DNA from: Pempheris klunzingeri
Lineage: Eukaryota; Chordata; Actinopteri; Acropomatiformes; Pempheridae
Assembly: GCF_042242105.1 (NCBI RefSeq)
Contig: NC_092027.1
Coordinates: forward strand, 7,330,721-7,394,720
DNA length: 64,000 nt
Reading direction: 5' to 3'
Program-made: the position numbers and the translations under genes
The notes under the pieces: generated by a model
Seen by the model: the letters and a program-made list of their open reading frames with translations, nothing else
Told to the model about the DNA's origin: nothing
Database searches by the model: none
Part shown: positions 11,478-22,934 of the stretch, piece by piece
Layout: the number at the start of each line of letters is the position of its first letter
How positions within the stretch are numbered: the first letter of the stretch is position 1

Positions 11478-14262
11478 TAAAGTGGAATTTAAAGTCTAAT
11501 TTTTGAGCACCGTTATATGAAGGGTGTTTATTTTGAGATAGAAATGAAGATTTTGAGCTTCAGAAAATCTCTTCAGAGAGTGTTTAGTCATCCTGACTGT
11601 CTTAAAGTCACCGGCAGAACCAACTAGAACCAGATCACCTAGACACAACCTGAGGAAGAAGCAGGAGGCAACAGCATGAAAACTAGCGGATAACTTAGCA
11701 GAAGATACTCAGAGCTTCACCAGTATTGACTGACTTAAAGGTGTTTACCCCCGTTACAGGATACAAGTATTTGCACACATAGAGGTAATTCCGGGTTTAG
11801 TTTCAACAGGAACAAACACTAATGGAAAATGACATCACAATGCTGTACCGTGTGCCTCTTAATGAAAAAAAAAAGGAAATTAAAGACAGAAGCAAACACA
11901 ACACATGTGGGACACACAAAGACATGAACAATATCAGCATCAGTGATACAGACAAATAACTAAATGGAACAAGGCCAATGAAATGTAAATAGCACATACT
12001 GTATGTAAAACATGTACACAGAGGTGTCAACATAAACTGGTCAGATGATCATGATCAGCTGGTCATGTGTGTAGCACCAACTGCTCTTTCATGCAATAAA
12101 CACATCATACTGGACACTCAAGACCATTTCAAACTAAACTGAACATACACAGACAAATAACAGCCATTCTTGTTATCTAATGTCAGTCCTACGAGGTCTC
12201 AAAGGTTGGGTACATAAATAGCTCAGTCTTTATAGCTTTGGGGTTCTTTGAATATTTCATGAAACCCATTTATTAAAAATAGGGCAGAATGGATCAGGAG
12301 CAGAGCCACTAAGTTTGCATTTGTGCACACATGCTCGTGAGTCTACATCTTGACCTCTCCATCACGGATAAGAAGCAGTGTTAGTGTTTCAGACTATCAA
12401 GTGACCATGTTAGCTGGTGACCGTCAGCTGAATGTAATAATCTGACTGCCTTTTGTCTTAAAGAGAGGGCTGGCTGTGTGCTGTTTGACTAGTTTTACGA
12501 CCTACAGCGAAAGAGAGTCACCTGACGGCCATTTTTTTCCCCCCACAATGGCATGAGTTCGAATCCCGTAATAAAATCATTTCTTACATTTAAAGAGGTG
12601 AATGTTTCTTCTACGTGACAAATATTTGTTCAAACAAGACTCAGAAGAATAATAGTATTAATTTACTAGAAATAGACATTGACAGTAAGAGCAGCTTGCT
12701 TCCTTCCTGTTTTCAACTATTTCCGCAACAGCAAGCAACGTTTAAAATGACTCCAAAGTGGAACCAGTCAGGTATGATTTGTCATAGTTATGAAAACTAT
12801 ACAAAGAGGCATTTATTAGGACAGCTATGTATTTCATTACCAATCAGTTACCAAACAGTTGTGGCTCTCAACACCACGCCCCTTTTTGGGGGAAGGGTTA
12901 TGGGTGTCTCACAGACAGCAATAGCTTATACAATTAAACAAGCCAATTTAGATCATTAATGCGATGATAAAGGGATCCTGTGTAGTTGGTTGCACCACGA
13001 TTAAACTCCACATTGCTGATCTCTGATTGGTCCCCCCGCCATGTCTGGAAAACGATCCTGATAGAAGGGTTTTATGTCTCTAAACTGCATGCTAACGCTA
13101 CATGTGAATCCAGTCACATGTGTTTTTTGACCACGTATTAGCTTAGCTTATTTAAGGGGCACAAAGCCAAACCAATGTTACTTGCATTCATTTAACATAA
13201 GCTAACCTCAAAGGTCCTATATTATGTCCATTTTAAAATGAATACTTATATCTATTGGTTTACATGGTGGTGTTAGTGAGAAAAAAAACAATGGAGGACA
13301 GCGAGATGGATTCAGGGGGTTTTCAGTGAACGGGGACAGTCGGCTGACAAAGGGCAGGGCATCCCCTTCTGACATCATAAGGGGAGCCAAATCTCAACAA
13401 TGCGTTTTCACACACATTTGGTGAGAGATGGAGCAGGAGAGGCAGAGAAAGGACAGGACAGCCTTTCCTCACAGTTTGGCTGTCTGTAGACACAAGGACA
13501 CATTTATGCTTAAAAGACATTAAAAGTGCATTTTTCATAATATGGGACCTTTAACTTATAGGCTAAAACTAGCTATCATATTGTTAGTAGAACAGAACTT
13601 TAAAGTAAAGTATGTGATCATTTACAAACCTGGAGACCCAATAGGGTTAAAAACAGGTGATCATGTGGGACATCTCTCCACTGAATGGGATTCCTAACTG
13701 ATCATATTGACCACCTTGATTCTGTAGAGTGAATATTTGCCTGCTATGGTGACTTCAGGTAATTTCTAAAGTGATTTCATCCAGGTGGTTTTCTAGTTGG
13801 TTTGGTTTTGTGCGGGTATTTTACATTTTAAGTCGTTTGCTTACACCCACAAAAGGGGGCGGGGAGGTGCCGATCGACTCTATGCTTTGGATGCATTGAG
13901 AGAAATATGATCTATGAGGACGTTTGCGCACCGCTGATCCCAGCAGACACACACCAGTCCCGTGTGGAAAAACCAGTAATCCACAAAAACAAGGTAACGA
14001 GAGCAAAGACAACCCCCACCCCTCCGGCACAACCACCCCAGAGGTTTGACAAACTGAATGATTTCTGTCACTAAAACTCACCGGATGACTCCAGGTGACC
14101 TTAAAAGAAAGAAATTCTTGCAGCTGCATGCGCATCTGTTCCAGTTTGACTCAAATTTAGGAGCGTAAATGTAAGAATAAAACTTTACCTTCCCTCAGAG
14201 GTGTATTTGTTCCTCACTTCTGAAATCAGGGGAACAGTCTCCTCGTCCTTCCTTTTGAACAT
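7170..14262 (-). CDS. slc30a8: zinc transporter ZnT8 (cation diffusion facilitator, SLC30 family)
   Basis: Zn2+/H+ antiporter that loads zinc into secretory vesicles, in mammals chiefly insulin granules. Nine coding exons in transcript order: 14262-14189, 11076-10910, 10355-10209, 9682-9529, 9312-9146, 8908-8796, 7923-7818, 7685-7551, 7315-7170. All junctions are GT/AG, phases match, and they give 402 aa. Visible features: a cytosolic HCH motif (residues 42-44), six membrane segments, the zinc site H96/D100 in TM2 (TDAAHLLVD) and H253/D257 in TM5 (FVHVVGD), and a C-terminal CxxC (394-397, CTLCEDP) as in ZnT8. A His-rich loop between TM4 and TM5 (187-221, ten His) is much longer than I recall for human ZnT8 and recalls ZnT2/ZnT3; this explains the extra length over the human protein (369 aa). 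The position matching human R325 (the R325W diabetes variant) is Val358. ZnT8 rather than ZnT2 is chosen for the CxxC tail and the aard-rad21-utp23 neighbours. The ATG at 14262 is inferred from phase and N-terminal fit. Confidence 0.93.
11427..11465. repeat. AT dinucleotide microsatellite
   Basis: About 19 uninterrupted AT units in slc30a8 intron 1. Confidence 0.95.
13210..13552. mobile_element. non-autonomous DNA transposon (MITE-like)
   Basis: The left end reads AAAGGTCCTATATTATG and the right end is its reverse complement with one mismatch (CATAATATGGGACCTTT), giving 17-base terminal inverted repeats around a 343-base element. The interior has no transposase frame. No clear target-site duplication is visible, so the superfamily is left open. 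It sits in slc30a8 intron 1. Confidence 0.7.
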
Positions 14263-15762
14263 GACGTCTTGGAGAAAATAAACCAAAAAGAAAATCCTCA
14301 AAGTGGAAAAAAAAAAATGCCCCAAGCTGAAACTAAAACTTAAAAAAAAAAATAAAACACTGTAATAGTGAGTGCCTTAAAGAAAACTAATAGTTCTGTT
14401 AATCTAAACTTAATTCTTTTTTCTTGTGATCTCCTCTCAGAGGTGTTGACCAGCCGCTGATCATCGTATTAAACCATCCAGGGTGCAAACAGCTGAATAT
14501 TTGATGCAGCCTTGTGACTGCTGCCGTCTGCACCGTGTGCAAATGCATGGCCCCAGGAGCTGAGTGGTGACAGACAAGGAGAGCAGGAAGGACCCAAAAT
14601 GGGATAAAGACACCAAACATCCCATCAGAAAGATTGGTGAGGGGGGAGCACCTGCCAAGGCCCTGAAACAAGTTCATGTTTTCATAAATGCAGCCCAAAC
14701 AGCTGATAAAAATGAATCCACCTTTGAGCGGTCGTTTGGCGTTTAAGTGTCCAGTGGTTATTAAAATCGGGCATTTTGCTCATCAGTCAGCCAAAATTGC
14801 TGAACTCCTTCAGGACCCGCCCACCTCCCTTGTCCAGCCGGCACTCTGAGGTTACACAATCAAGCTCAGTGCCGTGCGCTCCTTCCGTGCGTATCATCAC
14901 ATGTCCTTCCTCATCTCGGCTTAAATAACATCTTTAATGGCATGAGTTTGGTCCTAAAGCTGTGACACACCTGCTCCCCTCTGATTTTACTAACATCGTT
15001 AGCAAAACTGGTGTCTTTTTAGTAATTAGAGGGTGTTTTTGTTGTATTTCTATGGTGACTTATCTGAGATATTTGATCTTCAGCTTTAAAGTGCTAATTC
15101 AACTTAAAGAAAACTACTATTTCGGTTTTTCCAAACTTAATTCCTATTTCTTGTTGCTCTTCTTCGGGCTTTTGAAAAGTGTTTCAGTCTGTTGTCATGT
15201 TCATCTACCGGAGCACGTGTGTCTAAAGGCATGCATTTGTGGCATCACAAGGAAACCAATCCTGGTGAAATATTAAACGTCCACAAGTGTGGGGTGGAAT
15301 AGCGCACATGCATGAGTAATTATAATGTTTTCCAAGCTTAGGCTGTGGGGAAATCTGCTAAAAAAGAACAAACGGTGCTCATGCTGAATTGTTAAATAAT
15401 CTCTACAGCGCTGAGAGCAGCAGTTGTTAACATTCGGTCCCAAAATGTACCAGAAGGTGGCGACAATGAGCCACCTACAGCAGCCCAGTGTGACAGACAT
15501 CTGTCATGAGAGGAGGACAGTGATGCAGGGAGGGGGTCTTTAAAATCCAGAAAGCTAGTGGCAGTGATTAGTCATTGTTGTTATTTCTCATTTATACATT
15601 TTTACTTTTGGACCAACATCTTTCTGTGTGTTTTGGCTTTCAACTGGTTGCAGACTTTGACAAATACACATGGTGAAAATGTCTGTGTTTTACATCATTT
15701 TAATCTGATTTGATTGTGGCAGACTGCTGGAAACACATGTGATGCCTCAGATGGATGAGGAC

Positions 15763-15764
<2 letters not shown>

Positions 15765-15793
<29 letters not shown>
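15765..15793. repeat. poly-C homopolymer
   Basis: 29 consecutive C residues. Runs of this length are prone to sequencing and assembly error, so the exact length is uncertain. Confidence 0.9.
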
Positions 15794-16536
15794 TTTTCCC
15801 TCCCAAACCAGACAGGGTTAGGTTTTCACACATTTCATTTAATAACAAGGGTGATATAGATTTAAATAGAGACAAAGTGAAAAAATGTGTCTTTAGTTGC
15901 CAGTTATACATATTCACTCATTCGCAAAGCAGCTGGTGACGTTACAGCTCATACAACTTACATCAGTGCTCTTCAGTCCCTTTGAAAGCAGCACTGGGGA
16001 ACATTAGACTAGAAGGCAGCTTTTTCATCCCTTTTGAGAGTCGTGACGTTTGTTTTCTTGAAGAGGTCTAAAAGTGGACTCAGTTTGACTCTAAAAATAG
16101 CCCGTCAATGCATCGGGGGCTTTTTTGGTTGATGCCGTCTGTGGACTCCAGAAAGTAGGGCCTGTGTTTGGTTTGCCAAGGCATTTTTGTGTGTGTGTGT
16201 GTGAATAGGTGGTCCAGTGGGGTTGCCAGGGGCTGCAGAGCGAGGGGAAAATGGCACGAGAAGGGTTAGTTACACATGGCTGTTCACACTGTTCTTAAGA
16301 TCCTGACCTTGCAACGGGTCCACTCATTAGATCATAAGAGCGCTACTCACAATATAGCGCCTGGTTGTGTGTCTGTGAGTGTGTACGTGTGCATACATAT
16401 GTTCTCCGCTCCCCGCGTCCCCCTTCATACAGACAAAACAACAGGTCATTAGTAAGCGCCAGTATTTTTAAAGATACACAACTTCTGTCGCCAAGGTAAC
16501 CAGCCTCCCCCTCCCCACATCTCCATCCTAATGATC

Positions 16537-16538
<2 letters not shown>

Positions 16539-16582
<44 letters not shown>
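16539..16582. repeat. TG microsatellite
   Basis: 22 uninterrupted TG units upstream of the FAM167-like gene. Confidence 0.97.
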
Positions 16583-16583
<1 letters not shown>

Positions 16584-16967
16584 TAAAGGCCCCAAAAGTG
16601 GTAAACAACTCCCGGTCAGGCATCTGGACAATGCACTGACGTCAGACCTGCTCTGTCACATTCACGCTCCAGTGAGCCGGGGTGTGATGTTTGAGAGACA
16701 GACAGCAAGAAAAGAGAGAGCAGAGGGTGGAGGTGGTGGTGATGGTGATGGTGCTGAGGAGGGGGGGGGACAGGAGTGTGAACCAAAGAGAGAAAGAGAG
16801 AGTGAGTTCCTCATAAGTCGTCAGAACTGCAAGGGATCTCATAACGGAGAGTATACAGAGAGATCAGACGAGGCTGCATCTGCACTACAGCTGAGAGCGA
16901 CGCAAGACACAGCAGAGGGTCTAGAAGGAACCCAGTTAGACAAAATAGAGGATATCACTGACCTAAC

Positions 16968-19900
16968 ATGATGGAAGTGGTCCTAACCAGACTGCGGGAC
17001 TTCTCCTGCAAGACCTCCAGCTTTGATGATTGTAAACCAGCAGGACAGAGTGCATGCAGGGACCCTTGGAGCAGGACGGACCGCCTCAGTGAAGGACGCA
17101 CAGCTGGAGAGGGAGGCAGGAAACTGGACATAGAGAGCGCACTGGCCTGGCTGCGAAGGGAACTGGTAAGACTGGAGTTCTGGTGAAGTTACACTCACCT
17201 TTGTACATTTTACACAACGTCTACATGACTGTGTTTTTCTGTAGCAAGTACATTTACTCAAGTATTGTGCTTCAGGACACTTTTGAGGTGTATCTGAGGA
17301 GTATTTATGTTACTTTAAACTTCTAATCCACTGCATCTCATATTGTACCTTTTAGTTAAAAAGTACATTTATCTAACAGCTATAGTCAATAGTTGGATTT
17401 TGCATACAAAACGTGATTAAATCAAAATATGATGCAATATTATAGATTAACTTCCCTCAATACCCACTAAGGTGTTATGTGAGGCCACCATGCACTAATT
17501 AGAACAGTAAAGATGTATCAAATACAGAACTAATAAAAGAGACCTTGAAGTCAGTAAAAAAAAAAAACGAATCATTATCTTGTTACACAAGACAATAAGT
17601 TGTAGATTACAATAACTATTGTGTGTTAAGTAAAAATATCCACTTTCAGGACCGCGGTGGCTCCATAATCTGACACTCTGACACAGGGTTGTGCATCATG
17701 AACACTTTTACCTTTAATAATTAGAAATGAGACTTAATATTATGATATTCGAATTTTAGAATAGATTGATAACCATTTATGTATTTTGCAAATGAAAAGT
17801 TGAATTCATGAGCACACCCTTGCTCAATTCAATACAATTGCTGCCTAACTTGTATGACCAGTATCTTGTGACAGGTACTTTTAGCTAATATTAGCCACCT
17901 TTAGCGTGATGTCATCGCTATATAGCCGACATAAGTGAACCAGTTCACTGAGCTGACAGTTTTCTCTACTCGTGCTACTGTTATGTTTTAGCTTTTATTG
18001 TCATCACATAGTCTCTTCAGCGAAAAATACATAGTTTCACTTTAAGCACTTTTTGCTGGCAATACTTTTACTTTTATATAGTAAAAGTTTGAATGCAAAA
18101 CTTTAACTTTAAACTGAGTATTTTTTACTTTGTGGTGTGGTTGCTGCTTGGAAAACTATTTGAATATTTGTTCCTCCACTGCTGTTTCTATTATGTTGTG
18201 ACCCGAATCTTTCAGCCCAAGTGAAATAATGATAATAATAATATAAAAGCATTTTATTGTCTGTTGTGCCAAAGGTCGAGTCGTTTGTCACCCCAACAAA
18301 ATGACCTCCTGGGTTGTTGTGAATGTTTTTCTGTGGTGAGCCCAAGTTATTGCCTTTTTGTTCCCAAGATGCACATAGGTCATGTTGTTACAATGTCAAC
18401 CCCTTTTAAACCATCGTCCTCAGTCAAAGGCGCTGGCTGTGTGTGTGTGTGTGTTTTTATGTGTCCAAGGGTGTTTATGTGTGTGTCTGTTTGCACCTCT
18501 GTGAGCAACTGTGTAAGGCTCATTGTCACGGCTTAATATATCACTCAGCGTTTAGTGCATTCATCCGGGCTGCTCGTCATGGTAACGAATGTCCTGAGCA
18601 CACAGAGAAGGAGAAACCACGTGTCTGAGTCGGTGCTGGACAAAACAGCCAGTAAAAACACAGACGGCCCCGTTTGGTTTGATAAGAACACAGCTGTAAA
18701 TGACGATACCTGAATTTCCTCAGTGTTTTAACTTTAAGTCTTCTTAAGACTGAGAGACTTCACGTTGTAAGGGAGTCCCTCAGGGCAACCATTTAGACCT
18801 TTAAATTTCCAGTATAAAGTTCAAGATCCACTTGGTTGCTGTTCTGGAGCTTTTGAATCACATCACATGATCTTCATCAGCAGATGGAGTTTGCCTGGTC
18901 ATAATGTAGATGTTCAAATTAAAACTTTTATGAGCTTCTTTTCCATGTTGGCTGTTGAGTTTCAAGGTTAATTCTTGACCTTGAAAACAGCAGGAAGAAG
19001 TTTCACCTCAAAGTTCTTTTGTCTTTTTTGGACTTTTTGATCATATCAGATGACATTCATAGGTAGATTAAGTTTGCTCAGATATCATAAAAATGTAAAT
19101 GTTTAGATCTTTTCCTGAGCATCAAATTCGTGCGTGCAAGGAAAAGTTTTGTTTCACTGTCACAACAAGTAGATCCACTGCCTCATTTAACCGTGTGGGA
19201 ATAACGTCATAAAATCATCATAAAATGTGATATTTTACTTTAGTGAAATTTTGATCACAGAGACGGTGTAGTAAAAATTCGACTACTCTATCTGTGGTTC
19301 TTGTTTTTCAAATACACACCCAAAAGAACCAATTATTTCCACTTCACACTGACCACTAGTTAACTAGCTGAGGTTTTTGTCACTTGTGAGAGAGATCCAG
19401 CTTCTCTGGCTGCCGTTCACGATGCAATTAAAGTGGAGCTGCAACTCAGCACAGCCACCCTCACCTCTAATCAAATCCCAAGGTGCTGTGTTCATGTGTT
19501 CTTATAGAAAAAGAAATACTTTAAGAGCTAGAAAGACGGCCGCTGATTTATTGAGCACTCAAAGCTGCTTGATTTAGACGTTTTGGTCTGGACGGTTTGC
19601 AATGGATTAGAAAAGAAAAGGGCACACACACAGATGGAGACACACACAGACACACACACACACACACTTTTCAGTGCATTATTTGAAAAGAGTTGGTGTT
19701 TGTACCCACGTCTCCAACTCTTTTAAAGAATAAAAGTTCACGTTTCTTCTCTCATTCCTCCAACTGCTGACAAAGGCGGTAAAACCAGCATCTTTCAGTG
19801 GGAGCCCAGTCTCAGCCTGGTGCCGTAATTAACAGAGAAAAGAAATGCAGATCGGCCCAGAGGGTTTTTTGTGTGGGACATTCCTCAATCCTTAGGACAA

Positions 19901-20538
19901 ACTTGGACTCTAAAGTTGGGGGAATTCTGAATATCTTATTTTACAATGCCAGCAATTAGACAGCCTCTCATAAAAAAAAAAAAAAAAAAGAAAGAAAGAG
20001 AACGGTAGAAAGATGCATTTGCATTTGAAAGAAGGCAACGCTCAAATGAAATGGCTGCGGTTTCACTCACAGCTTGATTAGGAAGGAGTCTCATGGAGAA
20101 AAAGCAAGAAAGAGCTCTTTACTGATTATTTCTTCCCCCTTCATCATGTGATATTTGGGCCTGTGTGTCTGTTTTACTCTCTGTCTATCAAATAAGTATC
20201 TAAGAACCAAGAACCAAACATGTCTTTTATGTGTGTAGATGGAGATGCGATCCCAGGACCAAGCTTTGATCCGGCAGCTGATGGAGCTTCACTCAGGCAT
20301 CCAGGAGCTCAAGCAGGAGTTGTCTGAGGAGGAGCCAGAGGAGGACACAGACGAGGAGGAAGCGGAGGAGGAAGAGGACGGCAGCTACTGGGACTCTGAG
20401 AGCGAAAGAGGAAGCAGCAGCATCTACTCCAGCTCAGGGGAGGTGGGCATTTCCATTTCCTTCTGGAAGAAGCCTCCGCCCCGTCACTCAGGAGTTTTAT
20501 CGAAGAGGGCGTTCAGCAGGAGAAGCTCTGTGCCTTGA
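16968..20538 (+). CDS. FAM167-family protein (AARD/FAM167 paralog)
   Basis: Two coding exons, 16968-17165 and 20239-20538, joined in phase 0 across a 3.1 kb intron, encode 165 aa. An in-frame TGA (16959-16961) lies three codons before the ATG, fixing the 5' limit. The conserved family core spans the junction: DIESALAWLRREL, then MEMRSQDQALIRQLMELHSG, a predicted helix/coiled coil. It is followed by an acidic stretch rich in Glu/Asp and a Ser-rich tail ending SRRSSVP, which recalls the SRRFSLC-type tail of FAM167A. The same junction point (after the -REL/-SEL leucine) splits the core in aard next door, showing common descent. Molecular function is not established for the family. I do not give a symbol because I cannot decide between a fam167a-type copy and a second aard-type copy. 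Confidence 0.85.
17166..20238. other. intron of the FAM167-like gene
   Basis: AT-rich intron with short TG (about 18439-18455) and CA (about 19626-19670) runs and an A-rich tract near 19972-19990. No other exon is recognised. Confidence 0.6.
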
Positions 20539-20619
20539 AATTACTAGAAGAAATTCAGCTTTTGAAGTCTCTCCTCAACTTCTTACTCTCCTCTAAGACA
20601 GCCAAGGTGGAGCATGATG

Positions 20620-20625
20620 AATAAA
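20620..20625 (+). promoter_or_regulatory. candidate proximal poly(A) signal of the FAM167-like gene
   Basis: AATAAA 82 bases after the stop codon. It would give a very short 3' UTR; a second AATAAA lies at 21677. Confidence 0.4.
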
Positions 20626-21676
20626 TGTGCAATTTCCCACCATAAATGTACTTCCCTCTCTGTATTTTTCTTTTTCAGAGAGAAGCTAGATAAGAGGATG
20701 AGCTGAGCTGAGGAAAGAGAAAAGAAAAGCATGTAAATAGTGGTGTCATGTAGGCTTATCATTGGCTTACAAAGTTGCTGCAGGAGTCACTTTTATTCAA
20801 ATCTTTACACAAAATTCAATATGTCACTAACAGCTTCTTTAACTCACAATATATCCTTTTGTATTCTATTTTCATAACAAAAATATGATACTGTAAATGA
20901 AAGCAAGACCTTTTGGAAACAGGCAACAGCAAGCGTGAGTCTATCTGAAGGTTGATTTCAGTTTTTGTACAGATGAAACAAACGAGATACAGCGAGAGTT
21001 TATGAGTGAGCTTTAGAGGCTCTGGTGGATAGATTTTGATGCCTCTAGACAGAACCAGGCCTGTTGTTTCCCCCTGCTTTTTAGTCTTTATGCTAAGCCG
21101 ACGCGCAGCTTCATGTTTTACTCATAGATGTGAAAGTGGTTTCGACATTTCATCTTAACTCTCAGCATAAACAGTGAATGTCCATAAAGTATTTTGTTTG
21201 TGAGTACATACATTGTGTGACAGTGGACGGCATAAGTCCTGTATTGAACGTCCACCTGAAGGCAACCATTGCTGTCTTTGTGTCATGTTGTGTGTGTCAG
21301 AGAGCGAGAGAAAGTTTTCTTCTCTGTGTAGATGAAACGTAATGCAGCCTGACAGAGTTTAATGTTTGCATGTGTGTGTGTGTGTGTGTGTGTGTGAAGG
21401 AAGCTCAGTGACCTTTTATGACTGTAACTGCAAACAGGATTGTACACATGCAGTGATGAAGCATTCTGGTGTGGTGACACTGTCTGTGACTATACTCGTA
21501 AATATCCCTTTGATAAAGTATTATTAGGACGTCTCAGTTAGTACAGTGAACCAACATGTGTAGAAAAGATAGCTGAAGCCAGATCGGTTTGGCAGTGAGA
21601 CTTGGACGTATTTATTAACCGTACCTGAACTTTTAGTTGTATTTCAAACAGGTACTGCTATGCAGTATGCCAGCGC

Positions 21677-21714
21677 AATAAAGATATGAAGTCACTGATG
21701 GTTCACAGTTTATT
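21677..21714. promoter_or_regulatory. opposed poly(A) signals between convergent genes
   Basis: A plus-strand AATAAA (21677-21682) and a minus-strand AATAAA (TTTATT at 21709-21714) lie 26 bases apart between the FAM167-like gene and aard. If both are used, the two transcripts overlap at their 3' ends by a short stretch. A second minus-strand AATAAA is at 21991-21996, nearer to aard. Confidence 0.45.
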
Positions 21715-22168
21715 TCTTATCAAAACACAAAACATGTCAACAAAGAATTGTGACAAAAGTGATTTTCTGTTTCACTTTTACATTTATAATGTCTTTTTCT
21801 TGACCTAACAAAGAACCAAAACATGTACAAGCAGGTTTCTTGAGCACAACTCTGCTTAAGTGCAAAATATCTAAAAAGAAATACAAAAAAAATAAGCCAG
21901 CATCACACAGAAGAGGCACACTTTGCCCTTCTTTTTCCTCTACCCAAGTTACTTTACATGCAACTGGTGCCTATGTTTACCATGACACATTTTATTACAA
22001 TGAGCCATTTTCACAAGCAAACACATTTGATCTTTTCTGTTTGAACTTTGGAGTTTTTAGTTCCATCAGAGCCGGTTCCTTGTTCTCCCCGTGTTCCAGT
22101 GAGAGCATTTTCCCACCTGCTCTCCCTCTTCAGTCTTCCCCAGAGAAGGGGCTCTCAACTGGGGCCGG

Positions 22169-22734
22169 TTACTGCTGATCATCCCCCTCCACTTCCACAC
22201 CCCCGAAACTCTCCCTCCTCAGTCTTTGGATCTCTGTGTTGAGTCCCAGTAGTGTCTGAGCCAGCTGGAGGTCCTGTGAGCGCATCTCCAGCTGCATAAC
22301 AACAATGAAAGCACTGAATCAGCATGTCTGAAGCCATAATGTGTACACTTTGATGCAGAGGCACAGAGGTACTGGTCCTTTCTCCCTAATGTTCTCCACA
22401 TGAATAAACTGACATCAACAACAGATAAATCAGAGACATTTCTGGACATGAAAACTGTTGCAAACTGGAGGGGAAAAGCACAAAATGTCAAAACTTTCAG
22501 TCAACTTACTAGTTCAGACCTCAGCCAGGTTATCGCTCCATCTATCTGTGCCCTCCGCAGCTCTTCGTTGGCTTGGTAACTCCTGCCGATGCTGACGGGT
22601 CTGACAGTGGAGCCAGAGTCCTGAGGATCTTCTCTGGGCTCCCCTGTCGCCCTGAAGGCATGAATCAGTTTGTTTTTAATGTTCTCCAGAACCATGGTCG
22701 ACAAAGTGTCCTCGCTGTGGCTGTCCCGGTCCAT
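22169..22734 (-). CDS. aard: AARD (alanine and arginine rich domain containing), FAM167-related
   Basis: Two exons on the minus strand, 22734-22510 and 22291-22169, joined in phase 0. The family core spans the junction: AQIDGAITWLRSEL then LEMRSQDLQLAQTLLGLNTE, matching the AARD pattern of LRAEL followed by an LARTLLDLN-type helix. An upstream LENIKNKLIHAF segment also recalls the LEDLRRRLTRAF segment of human AARD. The frame ends at TAA (22171-22169). The start is uncertain. The first in-frame ATG is at 22734 (protein 115 aa, short against human 155 aa), but the frame stays open for 66 more codons to a GTG at 22932, with a basic WTGKKRRRF stretch, before a stop at 22953-22951. A missing upstream coding exon is therefore possible. 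Placement next to rad21 and slc30a8 agrees with human AARD. Biochemical role unknown. Confidence 0.8.
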
Positions 22735-22934
22735 GATGGGAGGGTACGAATGTGCCGGCAGGTGTAAGTGTGTGGCCCCGCACGTGTTGCCTCCCAGCAC
22801 TTTCTCTGACAGGCTGGTGCTCACTTCCTCATAAAACTTTAGGAATCTTCTCCGTTTTTTCCCAGTCCACTTTATGAATCCTCTCCAAACTGGTCTGCCT
22901 CCGTCCCCTGTGTGAACAGGACTCCGCAGCACAA

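Larger units (their letters stand above)
11077..14188. other. slc30a8 intron 1
   Basis: Intron of 3.1 kb between the first and second coding exons. It contains an AT dinucleotide run (11427-11465), a terminal-inverted-repeat element (13210-13552) and an isolated GTTCGAATCC word (12557-12566). No additional exon is recognised. Confidence 0.6.
14263..16967. other. intergenic region between slc30a8 and the FAM167-like gene
   Basis: The two genes point away from each other, so this 2.7 kb should hold both promoters, but neither a TATA box nor a CpG island is obvious. It contains a 29-base C run (15765-15793) and a TG microsatellite (16539-16582) about 390 bases upstream of the FAM167-like start. 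The GA-rich stretch 16690-16960 is probably the 5' UTR of that gene. Confidence 0.55.

Noticed and set aside
12557-12566. GTTCGAATCC, a tRNA B-box-like word
   Set aside because: No A box at proper spacing and no foldable cloverleaf or acceptor stem around it; at most a remnant of a tRNA-derived repeat.
7170-14262. Assignment as slc30a2 (ZnT2) because of the His-rich loop
   Set aside because: The CxxC tail ending CEDP and the aard-rad21-utp23 neighbourhood point to slc30a8.
16531-16971. 146-codon plus-strand frame just before the FAM167-like gene
   Set aside because: It begins inside the TG microsatellite (Val-Cys repeat), is low-complexity, and ends over the real start codon in another frame; more likely 5' UTR.
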